A stretch of DNA of 64,000 nt from Gnetum montanum. Lineage: Eukaryota; Streptophyta; Gnetopsida; Gnetales; Gnetaceae. Shown in pieces: positions 1 to 15,150 of this stretch; the stretch's first letter is position 1; each line of letters begins with the position of its first letter. A program made the translations under genes and the position numbers. The notes beneath the pieces are model-generated. The model saw only the letters and a list, made by a program, of their open reading frames with translations, was not told the DNA's origin and did not search any database. The stretch lies in NCBI GenBank assembly GCA_015680685.1, contig MNCI01007749.1, positions 66,810 through 130,809 on the forward strand, in the 5' to 3' direction.

Positions 1-345
1 ATGTATTCTATTTCAGAACGGATACTTGTTACAAATTAGATTTATGTAATCCCTAATAAAATCAGCAATTTGCCGTTGGTTATGGTTGTATGTTTAGTGA
101 GAATTGTCAAGCGTAATCACCCATCTTGAGTATTGTGATTTATTTATAATTACGTTGATGTATACTATGTAAGGTTTTGATTATTGCAATTCCATAATAT
201 CATTGAATATGGTATATGTTTTTATAAGAATCTTTTTATATGAAGGTAATATTTGTTGTCATTAGGAGATTGACATTTAGAAAGGGTAAAGATTTAGAGG
301 GACTATATGTTGAAAAGTTTACAAAAGATATTATCAATCATGGCC

Positions 346-2476
<2,131 letters not shown>

Positions 2477-5182
2477 GTACTATATTTATAACAAACAATA
2501 CAAAACCAGTAATGAGTTTAGCTAAGTTTTGTTTAAACAAAAAAAACGGAAAGTGATTAAAATTAAAAAGGAAGAATCGCCTGATTCACTGCTTGCATAA
2601 TGAGATACTGTAAACATACTTCCCCTTAAAAAAAGTGAAAATCAGGAAGGAAGAAACAAAACACCTCACAGGATGATCCTGAAACGCCAAAGACAAAACC
2701 AGGGGAAAACGAATGCCTTGAAAGTCCTTTTTCTTTCTTGCCATAGAAAGCACAAAAATAATTCCACAAATACAATCCACAAAGTTAAGGCCAAGGCCAC
2801 CATTGAGATGTGCAGGGAATGGCTTTTGTCCGCTACTACATATCCAATTTTTAAGAGACCCCCTTCAATTCTCTTCTACGTAAGACACCCAAACGATGTA
2901 ATGAATACCGCAGTAAAGACAAACCGGTGAGCGATGCTTAACATTTTGTCATGTGTCAACATAAATAATTATTTGAGATGCAGACTGCCATGCTGGGGAG
3001 CAGTATTATACTCACCTTGTCATGGGGACTGTTGCAGTCGCATTCAGTGTTCATAGATTGGAAAATTGGATCAGATCGCAGAATCTGATCGTCATTATTC
3101 ATGAAAAATAAAAAAACTGTACATTCCATGACATTTTCTTCATAAAATCTGTTTTTTTTTTCGTTTTTCTAATAAAAAAATTATACAATATTCATGAAAT
3201 TACTGTTTTAGAGTTTTTATTATTATCCTGCAGCGGCAGAAACCTGCCGTTAACAAGCATTCAAAGTTAAAAGTTAATCGGTTGTACTACTGGTTTCGCG
3301 CCGTGCTCACGGAAAAGCAATTGCGTGTAACGATAATAAAAAGTCGCTACACTTTTACTCTGCATATCTTAAGGCGAGATAAATTTTTTAAAGTAGTTCT
3401 GGAGAATGTACCAGATCATGGTCCGTCGGTATATTTGCCAGCTAGTCAAAAGTATTTAATCCAAATAATATTTGCCCACTAGTTAAGTAGAAGTATTTAA
3501 CCTAAATGCGGTCAAGAGACAATTTTATTTTTATTGCATGAATAAACTAGATACAGAAACTCACTATCTCTTAGCTACTATTCCAATTAATTATTCGAAA
3601 GCTATCAAGAAGTTTTGCTTGAGTTCTAAACATCTTAGAATTGAAAGTGAAGATGATTCAACTCCTTTAAGAAGAGCATTTTTGTTTATTGTACATGTCA
3701 CATTTGAGATAGCCTGTTACAGCAAAAGACCTGTATGATTTGTTTTTGCTGCCTCCAGTGATACTGAGTCAATTTATAAAGTCTATTTTTTATTTTTCAA
3801 AATAAAAACGTAATAAATAAAGCTTCACTATCATTTCAATTTCAATAATTTCTGTTTTAAAAATTTAATAATTTCTGTTTTAAAAATTTAACGTTGACAG
3901 GCAGCTAACCCCATAGCAATGAATATTAATTTCCAGGCTCTTTGGTCAAGTTTCTAGGGCCATCGGTGCTTTTCATTGCAATTTTACAACGCAAAATTTG
4001 ATTTGAGGTATTTAAGGTGAGAATATTATTATGCAGTGTCTTGTTATATAAAATCCCCTCATCGGTGTTCTTGAATATGGGAAAGGTCAGGCACAATAAT
4101 GAAGGCCACATGGCCAACGCTGTCACGTTTTTCATTTCATGGCAAAGGTAAGCTCATGTCTCTGAGCTCTGGCTAGACGACATGCGTCAGATTCTTTGAG
4201 GTTAAAAAAAATGTTGGGCACTGTTTCTCTGAAAAGTTCATTAAGTATCCACTGGTCTCCATTAAATCTTCATGATATACAAAACATGTTTTTCACGCTG
4301 CCAAATCCCCAACAAATTTGGGTTTCTGGCTCCGTAGATGGATGAAAAGCTAAGAAAGTTCGCCGAAACTCTCTACAACCAGAAGTGATGAGTAGTTGTA
4401 TATAATTAATTATTTTAATGTATTATTCCCGTGTCTTTAGTTGGCACGGTCTCCTCGCATTTCATTTTAAGGGAACGCAACATCACACAAAACACGTGCA
4501 AAATCACGAAAGTTAAAAGGCCAACTCAGGTGGTCGGTGCCGGATTAAATGGGATATTCATCGTTGTCTCTGTAGTCCTCGTCATTTCACATATCTTTGG
4601 TCACGTGTCCAGGTCTACTCATGGCTTATCACTATACCCCATTCTCACCACCGGTCATTATTTAAATTAATCAAGGTATATTTTATAAATGTCTTTATAG
4701 TTTGGTCTTGAGGATCTTCATTCAAACACAATCATTTGGCAACAAAAAAAAAAAAATTTAAAGGAAATCTTATTTTTGAAATAACTTTAACTAGCTATCT
4801 CTATTTCTTGACATTATCTCAACCAAATTCGTTTTTGTTTTGGCCAAGACGCTAACACATCTAGTGCGATGGTGGGTGGGAGGCGGTAGGAGGGGGGTGA
4901 AGTTTGTCAACATCATCACTATTGATGCATAAAATTTGAATGCACCAACATCGGGAAAGAAAACTCATTTTAAGAGATTATTGTCTAGGGTGCCTCCCGT
5001 ATGGGTACGGAAACCTAAGAGGGCTACTTGTGAAATGTTATCTTAGCCTTAGTTTATATAAAATATTTGATGTATAGGAAGACCATTATTAAAATCTTGA
5101 ATAGTTAAAGTTTTATCCAAATTATGCAAAAGAATTTGAAAATGTGGACTTTTGAAAGACATTAATGGAATAGAAAATTTAG
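2477..5182. other. Gene-free stretch, nothing recognised
   Basis: Only short open frames (up to about 85 codons) with no family motifs. An AT-rich stretch lies at 3100-3240 and a short A tract at 4744-4758. No LTR, tRNA or repeat structure was recognised. It probably holds intron or flank of the GH1 gene plus old repeat debris. Confidence 0.5.
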
Positions 5183-5187
5183 CATTC

Positions 5188-6065
5188 TGATGAGTGGCGA
5201 GGTACCCCTACACTCAACCATACGAATACGAGCGTTACACACGTGATCCAGTCGAACTCCGCAGACTAAATGCCTACGCACCTCATGGAACACTCAAGGT
5301 TAATCGTTTGTTGTCTTCCCAGACTTGTATTTGTCACGGTTGTATGGTTAAGTAAGTATGAGGTATGTGATTTTTATATCTTTTATGTTTTATCGCCTAT
5401 GCTAATGAAGTAAAGGGTGAAGAGACTAATTAACTAACTTTAACTAACTAATTTAAGCCATAATTAACCTAGCATCAGCATCCGTTCCCACTTGCCGTTC
5501 ACACCTTGAACCAATGCAACCTTCTGGGATTACCAAACGCTAGTCGTTGCTGAAATTACCAAGTGTAACGCACGTGCTCGAAGTGGTCATACTGAATGCA
5601 CTTAACTATGGGAGAAGGGTTGAGAGAGATTTAATTAACTATTTAAGCATTTAAATGATGAACAATAAATAACATTAAATAAAGTCCTATCTAGCTTAAT
5701 CTATGCATTGCAAGGTTTATCCGACAGTTCGTCTTTATTTCTGTACACAAACTTGTGCTCAGGTACAATATTTGCTCAAATAAAGATCCATTTACTTTGG
5801 AGTTCCTACTACGGGCACATGGAAATTATTCTATCTTTGGAGAGGTAAAACTGCCAAAGTTTTGCTAAGGGTCTAGATCTAGATGGAGAAATAAGGGAGA
5901 GCCACCTTTTATTTATAGATTTGGTGGTGGACCGCGATATCGCATATGTGATATCATAGGGGATGACGTGATATCGCATACATGATATAGCGAGGGATGC
6001 GATATCGCGGCTGATGCGATATCGTGTATGCAATATCGTGGCCCATGCGATATCGTGTCCCATCA
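5188..6065 (-). repeat. 3' LTR of the Athila-like element
   Basis: 878 bp, pairing with 14295-15145. It is bounded by TGATG/CATCA and preceded by CATTC. Read on the minus strand, the LTR begins at 6065 with a run of GATATCGC palindromes. A short TTAACTAACT-type tandem repeat lies near 5425-5455. Confidence 0.93.
5933..6060. repeat. GCGATATCGC palindrome array in LTR U3
   Basis: About eight copies of GATATCGC or close variants (GCGATATCGC, GTGATATCG, GCAATATCG) sit at the 5' edge of the LTR as read on the element's strand. The partner LTR has the same motif at 15040-15140. GCGATATCGC is its own reverse complement. Confidence 0.8.
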
Positions 6066-8013
6066 TAACCCCATGATTGAATAAAAACTCGTCCTCGAGT
6101 TCCTTACAAAATATTGGGAAGGTATGGGATTATTGACTTGGATGGAACTAATGGTAAATGGGATGACATGTGAACGGATCATCATTACAAGACATGACAA
6201 AACTGGTGTTCACGACCACAAGAGTGAACACCTTATACATTTGACATCAGGCCTTATTTGGTAGCTGAGAGAGAAGAAGTCTGCTACTGCCAACGCCAAG
6301 ATTTCACCTTTGGTTGTCTATCCATAAGCACGTCATCAATCTCGCTCCTTGCATAGCTGCTTCAGCACCGATCCATTCCAAGTGTTTCCTCTAGATCCAA
6401 TCTATTGTTGCATGATTGTCGTCTGCACACACAACACAGTCTTATATTAGCAAGGGTAAATGAATCATAATGCAATTGATACCTTGCTTTAGTGAAAAGG
6501 TCCATTGGCTGGGTTGTGGTATGGTTGATACGAATTTGGAGATATACTAATGATGACTACTGAAGGTGTAGGGGTTAGGCGAAAATCGAAAAAATTGGAC
6601 CAGGACCCTCATGACTTAGAACGAACCTCCAGTAGTGATAGAATGGAAGAAAAGAAAAGGAACAAGGAAGATGGAGAAATTGATACAACTGTAATGTCGA
6701 TGAAGTGGATGCCAAGATGGAAATGAACAAAATAGAGTGGATTACAAAAATGTTAAGGAAAAGAAGTTAACTAGTGCACCAAATAGGAATGTCAATGGGT
6801 CCTCCCCAAAGCAGGCTCATGCCTTTAATGCCCTAACAAACCAACATTCAAAGAGTCTGTAGGCCCTAGGAATGTCATTTGGAACAAGAGTTAAAGTCTT
6901 AACTGTAAGAATTTACCAAAAAGAAAACAATGTGTCCACCAAAATATACACTAATGATATAATCGGCAATGAGGTGATTAATAGAGAAAGAAGAATGGAA
7001 AGAGGAAAGTGGAATGGACTCTCAAGAACAAGGTGATATATAGCCCCTTGTGTGTTGAATGATTAATGTGGCTTAGTAAATCTCATTCCAACTCTAGCCT
7101 CAAACAAACCACATCCAGTGACTTTGCATTAATACATTTGGCTAATCCATCCTCTCGAAGTAGCAAGAATGCCTTCATCCAAGAGCCACCACCATTCCGA
7201 AGAAACAAAGGAGGAGAGAATGGGAAGCGAGAAGGGCCTTAGTTAGAGGGAACATTATTATTTTAGTTCTATAACCAATGCTTGTAGCCTAGAGGATTAT
7301 TTCTTCTAAGGGGTGTGTTTTGAATTCTCACTGATTTTTTTTTTTTGCATGAGAACCACACCATGCAAAGACTTATTATTTTTATTTGCTCAGCTTCTTG
7401 ATAATTGAGTAACGTCGAAAAGGTAAGAAAACTCAAGAAGAAAACATTTGAGCACCCAAGAGAATGACCAACACACATGCATCAAGTTCCTTTGAAGCCA
7501 CACCCTTTTCAATCCTTGAGTCCTTCCTTAGTTTGAGAAATGCCCAGTTACCGATTCATTGATAATTCTTATTATTTTGAAGAAAGGGAACTATATAGTT
7601 CCAAGCCAAGAGAAATCATAGAACTTGTGGATGTATGGATGAAGTGGACTCATTGCCTGCAATATCAAAAGAAACATACCTTAGTATCAACATCGTAACT
7701 TAAAGGTAAAAACCAAACATTAGCAACTAATAGAAAAATAGTTCATACCATCTTTGGAGCACTTATTAAATGACAAACTAACAAGATGGATAACACACAC
7801 ACACACACAAGAAATGAAAAAGTATAAACAATGTTGTAAAACAAAAATAAGAAAAGTTAAAGAAATTGTAAAACAAAAATGTGTAAGACAAAAATGTGTA
7901 AACAAAAATATGTAAAAAAAATTAAAAGAATTTAGGGCCCCGAATGATTAGCACAGGTGGCCATCTCCCCCATGATTGCATTGAAAGGGGGAGATTCGAA
8001 ATAACGAGTGAGG
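6066..8013 (-). other. Non-coding 3' region of the Athila-like element
   Basis: Lies between the integrase end and the 3' LTR. No frame longer than about 70 codons and no envelope-like motif. It includes an (AC)n microsatellite at 7793-7809 and A-rich repeats near 7850-7920. The sequence next to the LTR (6066-6100, reading GTCCTCGAG) is shared with the second Athila-like fragment at 47258-47300. Confidence 0.7.
7793..7809. repeat. (AC)n microsatellite
   Basis: An uninterrupted AC dinucleotide tract in the element's 3' region. Confidence 0.95.
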
Positions 8014-11000
8014 TTATCTGTTATTAGAGGTGTAATTTGCATTGGCTGTTCTTGGTTCACGGAAGGGTTTTTTTTGTTGCACATTGACTAGTAACCTCTT
8101 ATCAGGGCTTTCAATCTTGTATATTTTCATGGCTCCTGAGGGGAAGATTATGTGAATAATGTAATATCCTTCCCACAATGTTTGGAATTTCATGCATTGT
8201 GGTACATGCGTGGGGTTCCAATAAAGGACCTTATCTCCTGGCTGGTACCTCACTCTCTAAATTCATAAGTCATGGCGTTGCTTGTTATGTGCCTTGTGTA
8301 ACTTGTTTGATGATAGGGCAATCAATCAATTCTCGTCTAGCACATTTAAAGTTGCCAATCTTTATTTTTGTGCAAGATCAACATCAAGGTGGAGGTCACA
8401 TGCCATGGACAGTGTACGGAGCTCGGTCTGAATTGGAAGCTTTTGGAGTTTCTCGTACACTAACTCATAGGGAGAGTAGCTTGTAGGGAGTTTCCAAGTG
8501 GAGCGGTATGCCCAGAGAACATCATTCAATTTAGTGCTCCAGTCTCTCCTATACTTGCTAATTGTCCTTGTTAGTATTCTAGTGACCTCGGCTTGACCAT
8601 TAGCTTGGGGGGGATAAGGTGTAGTCAATTTATGTTCAATCCCTAAGTGTTACATCAATTTTCGAAAGGTTGCACCCATGAAATGTGTTCCGTTATTCGA
8701 GATGAGTGCACGCGGCATACCAAACCTATTAACGATTTGTTGTTGTACAAATCGTGTAGCGGTAGACGATGTGCAATCTATTACAGCATCTACTTCGACC
8801 CATTTTGTTAGATAGTCAACAACAACAATGATATATGCTTTTCCGTTGGACATTGGTGTAATGGACCCCATGAAGTCTATTCCCTAGATGTCGAAGGGTT
8901 CCAAAGGTTGAATTCATTGTTGCAGACCCTTCATTTTAGTAGTCATTCCACCATCACGTTGACAACATTTACAGGATTAGGCAAAATGATGGGCATCTCG
9001 AAATAGTGTTGGCCAATAATATCCTGCAAGTAGGATCTTGATAGCCGTTTATCTCCTTGCATAGTGATCCCCACAAGGGCCCTCATGAGCATCCTAGGGA
9101 ACTCTTAGTTGGTCCTCATTGGGTACATACCATCAAACCAAGCCGTTAGGATAGACTTTATAAAGTTGTCCTTTGATCTCCATGAAGTACTTGGTTTTGT
9201 GAAGAAATTGTTGCTTCTTCCTAAAGTCCAACCTGTGTGGTGTTTATTGGGAAAGGAGATAAGTGAGAATGCTGCTATACCAATTCGTGCTTGTGGGTTG
9301 GGTATTTACTACATAGGCAAAGAGGGTTTCATCAGGAAAATGATCAGATACGGTATATTCATCCTCTTTGTTGTCCTAGTGCAACCGAGATAAGTGATCT
9401 GCGACTACATTCTCGGTGCCTTTTTGGTCTAATGTTATTAAGTCTAACTCCTAAAGGATTACCAACCAACGTATAATACAAGGGCTAACTGTTGGTTTGT
9501 TTATGAGGAACCTAATTGCACTATGATCCATATGGATATACACTTTGTAGCCCAACACATAGTGCCTAAATTTGTCCAGTGCAAACACTACAACCATTAA
9601 TTCCTTTTCCGTAGTTGTGTAGTTGAGTTGTGCACTGGTGATACTCTTACTTGCATAGTGGATGTAATAAGGGCATTTTTGTTCATCTAACTGTGTCAGT
9701 ATGACTCCTAAGGCATAATTAGATGCGTCGATCATGATATGGAATAGTCTGGACCAATCAGGGGCTTGTAGAATGGGAGTTTCCACAAGCCTCTTTTTTA
9801 GAGTTTGGAATGCTCGTTCACATTTCCTGGTCCATTCGAATGGTGCATCCTTCTTCGTTAATTCCACCAATGATTTGGTAATTTTGGAGAAGTTCTCAAT
9901 GAATCTCCTGTAGTAGCTAGTGTGTCCAAGGAATGACCGAATGTCTTTGACAGTTTTTGGTTGTCGGGTGATTCCTTGGATGACTTTAACCTTTTTCATG
10001 TCCACCTCTATTCTTGACTGTGAAATATTATGCCCTAATACTACGCCCTCTTGAACCATCAAGTGGCTTTTCTGCCAGTTGAGCTTCAGGTTGGTTTCAA
10101 CACATCATTTTAGCACTTACTATAATCGGTCTAGGGCTTGATCAAAGCTTTTTCCATAAGTGGAGAAGTCGTCCATGAAGACTTCCACTCCATTTCCTAT
10201 CTGTTGTTGAAATATACTTACAACTAAATGTTGGAATGTGGTAGGGGCATTGCACAAGCCAAATGGCATTTGCTTATATGCGAACGTTCCCTAGGGACTA
10301 GTGAACGTTGTTTTGGCTTGATCTTCTGGTGCTATTCGTATTTGATTATATCCACTATACCCATCTAGAAAACTATAATAGCGATGCCCTGCTATAGTGT
10401 CCAAGACTTGGTTGACGAATGGCAACAAAAAATGATCTTTGAATGTTGCCATGTTTAGTAGCCTAAAATCTACACATACCCTCCATTTGCCTCCTTTCTT
10501 AGGTACAATTACTAGGGGACTAACCCATTCACTATTAGTAATGGGATATATGAACGTTCTATCTCTTCTTTTACTACTTATTTCAATTTTGGATTCAATT
10601 GCCTCTGCGGTTATTTTCAAGGCTTCATGGAGGGGTCAGTGTAAATCCTATGTTGGCATATCTTAGGGTCTATTCTAGTTAGCTCGAGATATGACCAGGT
10701 AAAGGCTTTTGACCATTTATTGATCACTTTCAATAGGCTTTCTTTTTGCGTGGGGACAAGTTTTGCGTTGATAATTACTGATTTTTCATTTTCAAGAGTC
10801 ATATACTCTAGACCGGTGGGTAATGGTTTCAGATCAAGGGGCTCTTGTTTAAATTTCTCAGGAATTTCCAACTTCTCCCAGTTGATGTTTTCGAGGCTAA
10901 GATTGGGGAGTTGGCAACGGACTTGCTCAAGTGTATCTGTGCTTCTAATATAAGCACTAGTTATTTCCTTAGTTAATTCCATGCATGTTATTGAGTCACT

Positions 11001-11711
11001 CTCTTGATCAGCCATCAACCACAGGGTGCCCTCTTGTCGTGTGGCTGCTGCATATAGGCACCTTTGTATATTAACTTCTTGTACACACTGATTGCATGTA
11101 GGAAATGCTAAACTTCACATAACCCATGATTTTTGCACACAATGGCACCCGATGTCACTATATGCGATGCATGAAATTTTCTTCCTCTCGATCTTTCCGA
11201 AAGTATTTTCCTTAGAAATTTCTAGGGAAAGATCATGGATTCCTAGGCGTGCATTGATTGTACTTATCCACGATCTTCCCATTATTACTAGAAAGTTCCC
11301 CTTACTGTTAGTTACTTGGATCACTAGAAAATCCACTGGATATGACCACCCACAAATAGTGGTAATGATGTCCTCCACCAGTCCCAAGGGGACAGTGATG
11401 GATTGGTTGATCAACTCAAGTCAAATGTTACTCTACCTTAATGGAGGTAGGTTCCAGGCTTTGTACATCTCTCGCAATATTAGGTTGACTCCGGAACCTG
11501 AGTCTAGAAGAGCTTTACAGGGTTCGTCCCCAGCGACTTGAAGATAAATTAGGGGACTTCCAGGGTCAGAGAATTTTTTAGGAAGGTGGCTCACCTTAAT
11601 CCAGTCAGAGATAGTATGTGTTAACATAATCGTGTGCATTGAGTTTGATTTTTGGATTGAAGAAGGTTTCAAAACTTTATTTGGTACGGAGGTGTTCAAA
11701 TGTTCAACCAC
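8014..11711 (-). pseudogene. Athila-like pol (protease, RT, RNase H, integrase), decayed
   Basis: Pol would cut the polyprotein, copy the RNA and insert the cDNA. Protease: ALLDSGSGVNLI (about 11540-11490). RT: EWVSPLVIVPKKGGKWR near 10530, FLDGYSGYNQI near 10360, and an active-site box reading FMDDFS near 10170. RNase H and connection: FLGHTSYYRRFIENF near 9930, then a tail with KGTENVVADHLSRL near 9400. Integrase: HHCC-type finger near 9080-8940 (HEGPCGDHY, CKCCQR), DDE core with GIDFMGSI near 8880 and QANGQAEV near 8600, and a C-terminal PGDKVLYWN near 8235. Defects: the second catalytic Asp is replaced (ISNNGTHF for SDNG, near 8700); TSP-stop-GTF near 10290 looks like a Trp codon changed to TAG; several other stops. 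Lineage call is firm. Confidence 0.92.
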
Positions 11712-12239
11712 TTGTGAGGGTGAGGGTGAGGATGAGGGTGTTTAGTCTAAAAGATCTTTTCAGCCTAATATTGTCAAAACCAACTGAGAATTGAAGATTT
11801 GAAGCCCTCGTGACATTGGGTTGTTCTAGTTGAGTGGGAAATACCCTTGGCGTTGTTGGAGCGGTTGGTGGTGTAGCTACCAGCGTAAGAGGTGTGGGTG
11901 GATTCAGAGGATGGTATGTATGTGGTGTGTCTCCAAGAGGAGAAGGAGTCCTAAAATACTCCTAAACTTGGTAGTGACATTGTGGAGTTGTGTGACCCAT
12001 AGAGTCACTTGGAGAAACTGGCTGCTACACATAATAGCCATAAGGATCTGGTTGCTGGTAAGGGTACTATTGCCTAGGTGGTGGCATCCCTCATGACTAT
12101 GGGTGTTTCCACTACTGGTGTTGCTCTATAGGTTGTGGCAAAGTTCCACTTGGATAATATGTTAACGGTTGGTGCAATTATTTTGGGTTACCCTGGGGAT
12201 AAGGTAACCTTCAGGATGCCTACTGTCTATTAAGTCTTG

Positions 12240-14152
12240 GGTTGAGTGCATACACCCTAGACTCTTGTAGATGTGAGATGATTGGACAACATCCTTTAGG
12301 ATGGTCATATTGGCAAATCTCACATCCACTGTCATTGTCTGTATTCGAATCCACAACCTCATCGACGATAGTCATTTTCCCTTACCATTGTTACGTGCAT
12401 GGCCTGAATCTCTTTACTTTTTCTTATCATGGCCACTACTTTGTTCCTCCTTAGATTCCTCTACGATTTTTAGGACAATCTTAATTTTGCTATCTAAGGA
12501 GCTCCATATTTCATCTACCTTATTCGACACTTCCATTATTAACTTTTGAAGTGGCAAGGTTTTTCTATTCACCAACTCTTCGAGTGGTGACTCATCGTCT
12601 TCCTCACAAAATCTGACTCCCTTCTTTTAGAGGGAAGGATCGCGGTTATACTCTTCTGCACTTTCTCTTTTCCATAGGTCCTCTTCTTCTTTAGCTACTT
12701 GCTCCAATAGCCTATGAACTTCATGGGATCTAAGTTCAGATAATCTCCCTTGGGCATATGTTCCAATGTTTCTCCTAGTTTCATGTCTTAGCCCATCTAT
12801 GAGGTGGCAAGGCTGATCCCGTTGTGCATAACCATGGCCTAGGCAACGATGTAGCAATGCATAATATTGGCCCATGGCAGCATCCAAGGGTTCATAATTA
12901 TCTTGCTTCCATCCTTGGATCTTCCTACGCAAGTTGGACACTCTGGAGTACATTTGGTATTTATCGTTAAATAATTCTAGCATTGTACTCGACCTCCTAA
13001 TGGTTTCCAGCTCTAAGGACTGGTACCAACTCTCTATTTCTTTGATGAGTGTCCTAGGAAATAAATTTAACTTATACCACTCATTCTCAATGTTTTGCAA
13101 GGGGCAAGCATCGTGGAATGCCTATAAGTAATTCTGCAAATCAGCATTGTATCCCCCCTCAAACCGTGGGATATTATTCATGTCTAATCGCTTGATCCGG
13201 CTATCTTTTTGATGCCTTGTAGGTATTCTCACAGCCTCCGTAATGTCTAACATACTCCAGGTTGCTAGTAGGGGTTTGTCATGGTTATCTCTCTCATGAC
13301 GTCTATGATGCCTACGTTGTTCTCTACTTTCCCTTCTTTCATGCCTTGATTCTCATGAATGCCCTTGTCCTCTCTCTCAAATCTCTCGTCGAGGTCTCTC
13401 ATTTTGCTTACCCTTATCCTCACCGTTGTGCTATTTATGATTACATCCTGATGTGGAAGGAGAAGGTGAGTGATGTGATGAAGGGAAAGAAGAAGGGGAA
13501 CCATCTCCATGATGATGTCTCTTACCTTCTCTTTGGTGGTTACAGCCCCAACCGTGATGACGATCTGAATGCCTGTTCTTGTCATGTGTTTTTGTTCCCT
13601 TAGTGAACAGTTGGTGTTCATGGGGATCAGAACTAGGGTTGTGAATTGTAGAGTGTAGGTTCTGATACCCCACCTCCTCACCATTGTTAGGAGGGGGAAC
13701 ATCATTTGATGGAGAACCTATTATAAGTGGGTCACCATCTCCAATCTCACTTAGGACGTGCGGGACCCCTTTTCCCTTCAACAAAGTATGGTGGCTCTCC
13801 TATTGTAAGTCCCTTAAACGTTGCACATCTGTGGGATGGTAGTCCCTTGAGTTGTAATCACACATATGTATTCAGCATATAGCTGCGTCATTCCTATCTA
13901 TGCAAGAGCATGGAGGAGCATGTTGGGGACTACATAATTTGGAGGTAACAGTATGTTACCTTGCAAATCACGCCAACACAGTTGTTCACCCTGATGGAGG
14001 ATAAAGGTAAAATCTGGTATATACTCATCAGGATGAGTATAGACCACCTAATACTACTGAGGAACTAGTGGTTCGCGGTTATGTGTGTTAGACCGCCGAC
14101 TGTTTCTTGTGTGATCCCTAGGTGGTGAAGTGCTTTTAAGAGAAGAAGACAT
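12240..14152 (-). pseudogene. Athila-like gag, decayed
   Basis: Gag forms the particle that packages element RNA. The likely start is the ATG at 14152 (MSSSLKSTSPPRDHTRNSRR), about 140 bases inside the 5' LTR. Stops follow within 35 codons. The retrotransposon-gag core is at 13100-12630, with LFPRTLIKEIESWYQSL, YEPLDAAMGQYYALL and HLIDGLRHETRRN. A zinc-knuckle-like CEICQYDHPKGC lies near 12330-12290, then a Pro-rich linker toward the protease. The basic His/Ser/Pro-rich segment at 13784-13431 fits a low-complexity gag spacer. Plus-strand open frames over the same DNA are shadows. Confidence 0.85.
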
Positions 14153-14268
14153 TGTTATCTTATTGATGTGCTAGTAATCATTATATAATTTTTGTTTAAT
14201 TAACCCTAAGGGTTCATGTAAGCTCCCAATGATGTGGATAATTTCCTATGTTCTACTTAGCGCACAAA

Positions 14269-14294
14269 CACTTAGTCCCCAATAATGAGACCAA
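14269..14294 (-). promoter_or_regulatory. Decayed primer-binding site of the Athila-like element
   Basis: The minus strand just inside the 5' LTR reads TTGGTCTCATTATTGG and then GGGACTAAGTG. Position and flanks match the tRNA-Asp-type site common in Athila/Tat elements (TGGCGCCGTTG followed by GGGGA), with several substitutions, mostly C to T or G to A. The tRNA assignment is inferred. Confidence 0.55.
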
Positions 14295-15145
14295 TGATGA
14301 GTGGCGAAGTACCCCTACACTCAACCATATGAATACGAGCGCTACACGCCCGATCTGGTCGAACTCTGCAGACTAAGTTCCTACACACCTCATGGAACAC
14401 TTAAGGTTAATCGTTTGTTGTCTTCCCAAACTTACTTGTATTTGTTATGGTTGTATGGATAAGTAAGCCTGAGGTATGTGATTTTTATATCTGTTATGTT
14501 TTATTGCCTATGCTAATGAGGTAAAGGGTGAAGAGACTAATTAACTAACTTTAACTAACTAATCTAAGCCTTAATTAACCTAGCATTAGCATATGTTCCC
14601 ACTTGCCCTTCACACCTTGAACCAATGCAACTTTCTGGGATTACCAAAGGCTAGTCGTTGCTGGGATTACCAAGCATAACACACATGCTCGAAGTGGTCA
14701 TACTGAATGCACTTAACTATTGGAGAAGGGTTGAGAGAGATATAATTAACTAATAAAGCATTTAAATGATGAACAAAAAATAACAGTAAATAAAGTCCTA
14801 TCTAGCTTAGTCCATGCACTGCAAGGTTTATCCAACAATTCATCTTTATTTTCGTACACAAACTTGTGCTGAGGTATAATATTTGCTCGAATAAAGATCC
14901 GTTCACTTTGGAGTTCCTACTACGGGCACATGGAAATTATTCTATCTCTAGAGAGGTAAAACTACCAGTGTTTCACTAAGGGTCTAGATCTAGATGGAGA
15001 AATAAGGGAGAGCCACCTCTTATTTATATATTTGGTGGCAGACCATGATATCGCGTACGTGATATTGGGGGGGACGACGTAATATCGTGTACATGATATA
15101 GCGAGGGATGTGAAATGGCGGCCCATGCGATATCGCATCCCATCA
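14295..15145 (-). repeat. 5' LTR of the Athila-like element
   Basis: 851 bp, pairing with 5188-6065. TGATG and CATCA ends; followed by the target duplication CATTC (15146-15150). Confidence 0.93.
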
Positions 15146-15150
15146 CATTC

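Larger units (their letters stand above)
5183..15150 (-). mobile_element. Athila-like Ty3/gypsy LTR retrotransposon, complete but inactive
   Basis: Two LTRs (5188-6065 and 14295-15145) share extended similarity, start TGATG and end CATCA. They are flanked by the 5-bp target duplication CATTC (5183-5187 and 15146-15150). On the minus strand the order is LTR, primer-binding site, gag, protease, RT, RNase H, integrase, a 2-kb non-coding 3' region, LTR. The segment after RNase H reads KGTENVVADHLSRL, which is typical of the Athila lineage. There is only one RNase H, unlike the Tat-like elements elsewhere in the window. All coding parts carry stops. The LTRs differ at roughly one position in eight to ten by eye, so the insertion is old. 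Confidence 0.93.

Noticed and set aside
2586-2940. Membrane-protein-like minus-strand frames near the GH1 pseudogene
   Set aside because: Short hydrophobic stretches, no homologous family, no continuous frame.
7793-7809. AC microsatellite as a functional Z-DNA element
   Set aside because: Ordinary short microsatellite; no supporting context.
13262-13784. Overlapping open frames of 113-146 codons on both strands
   Set aside because: They lie opposite or out of frame to the Athila-like gag and have no family motifs; they are shadows.
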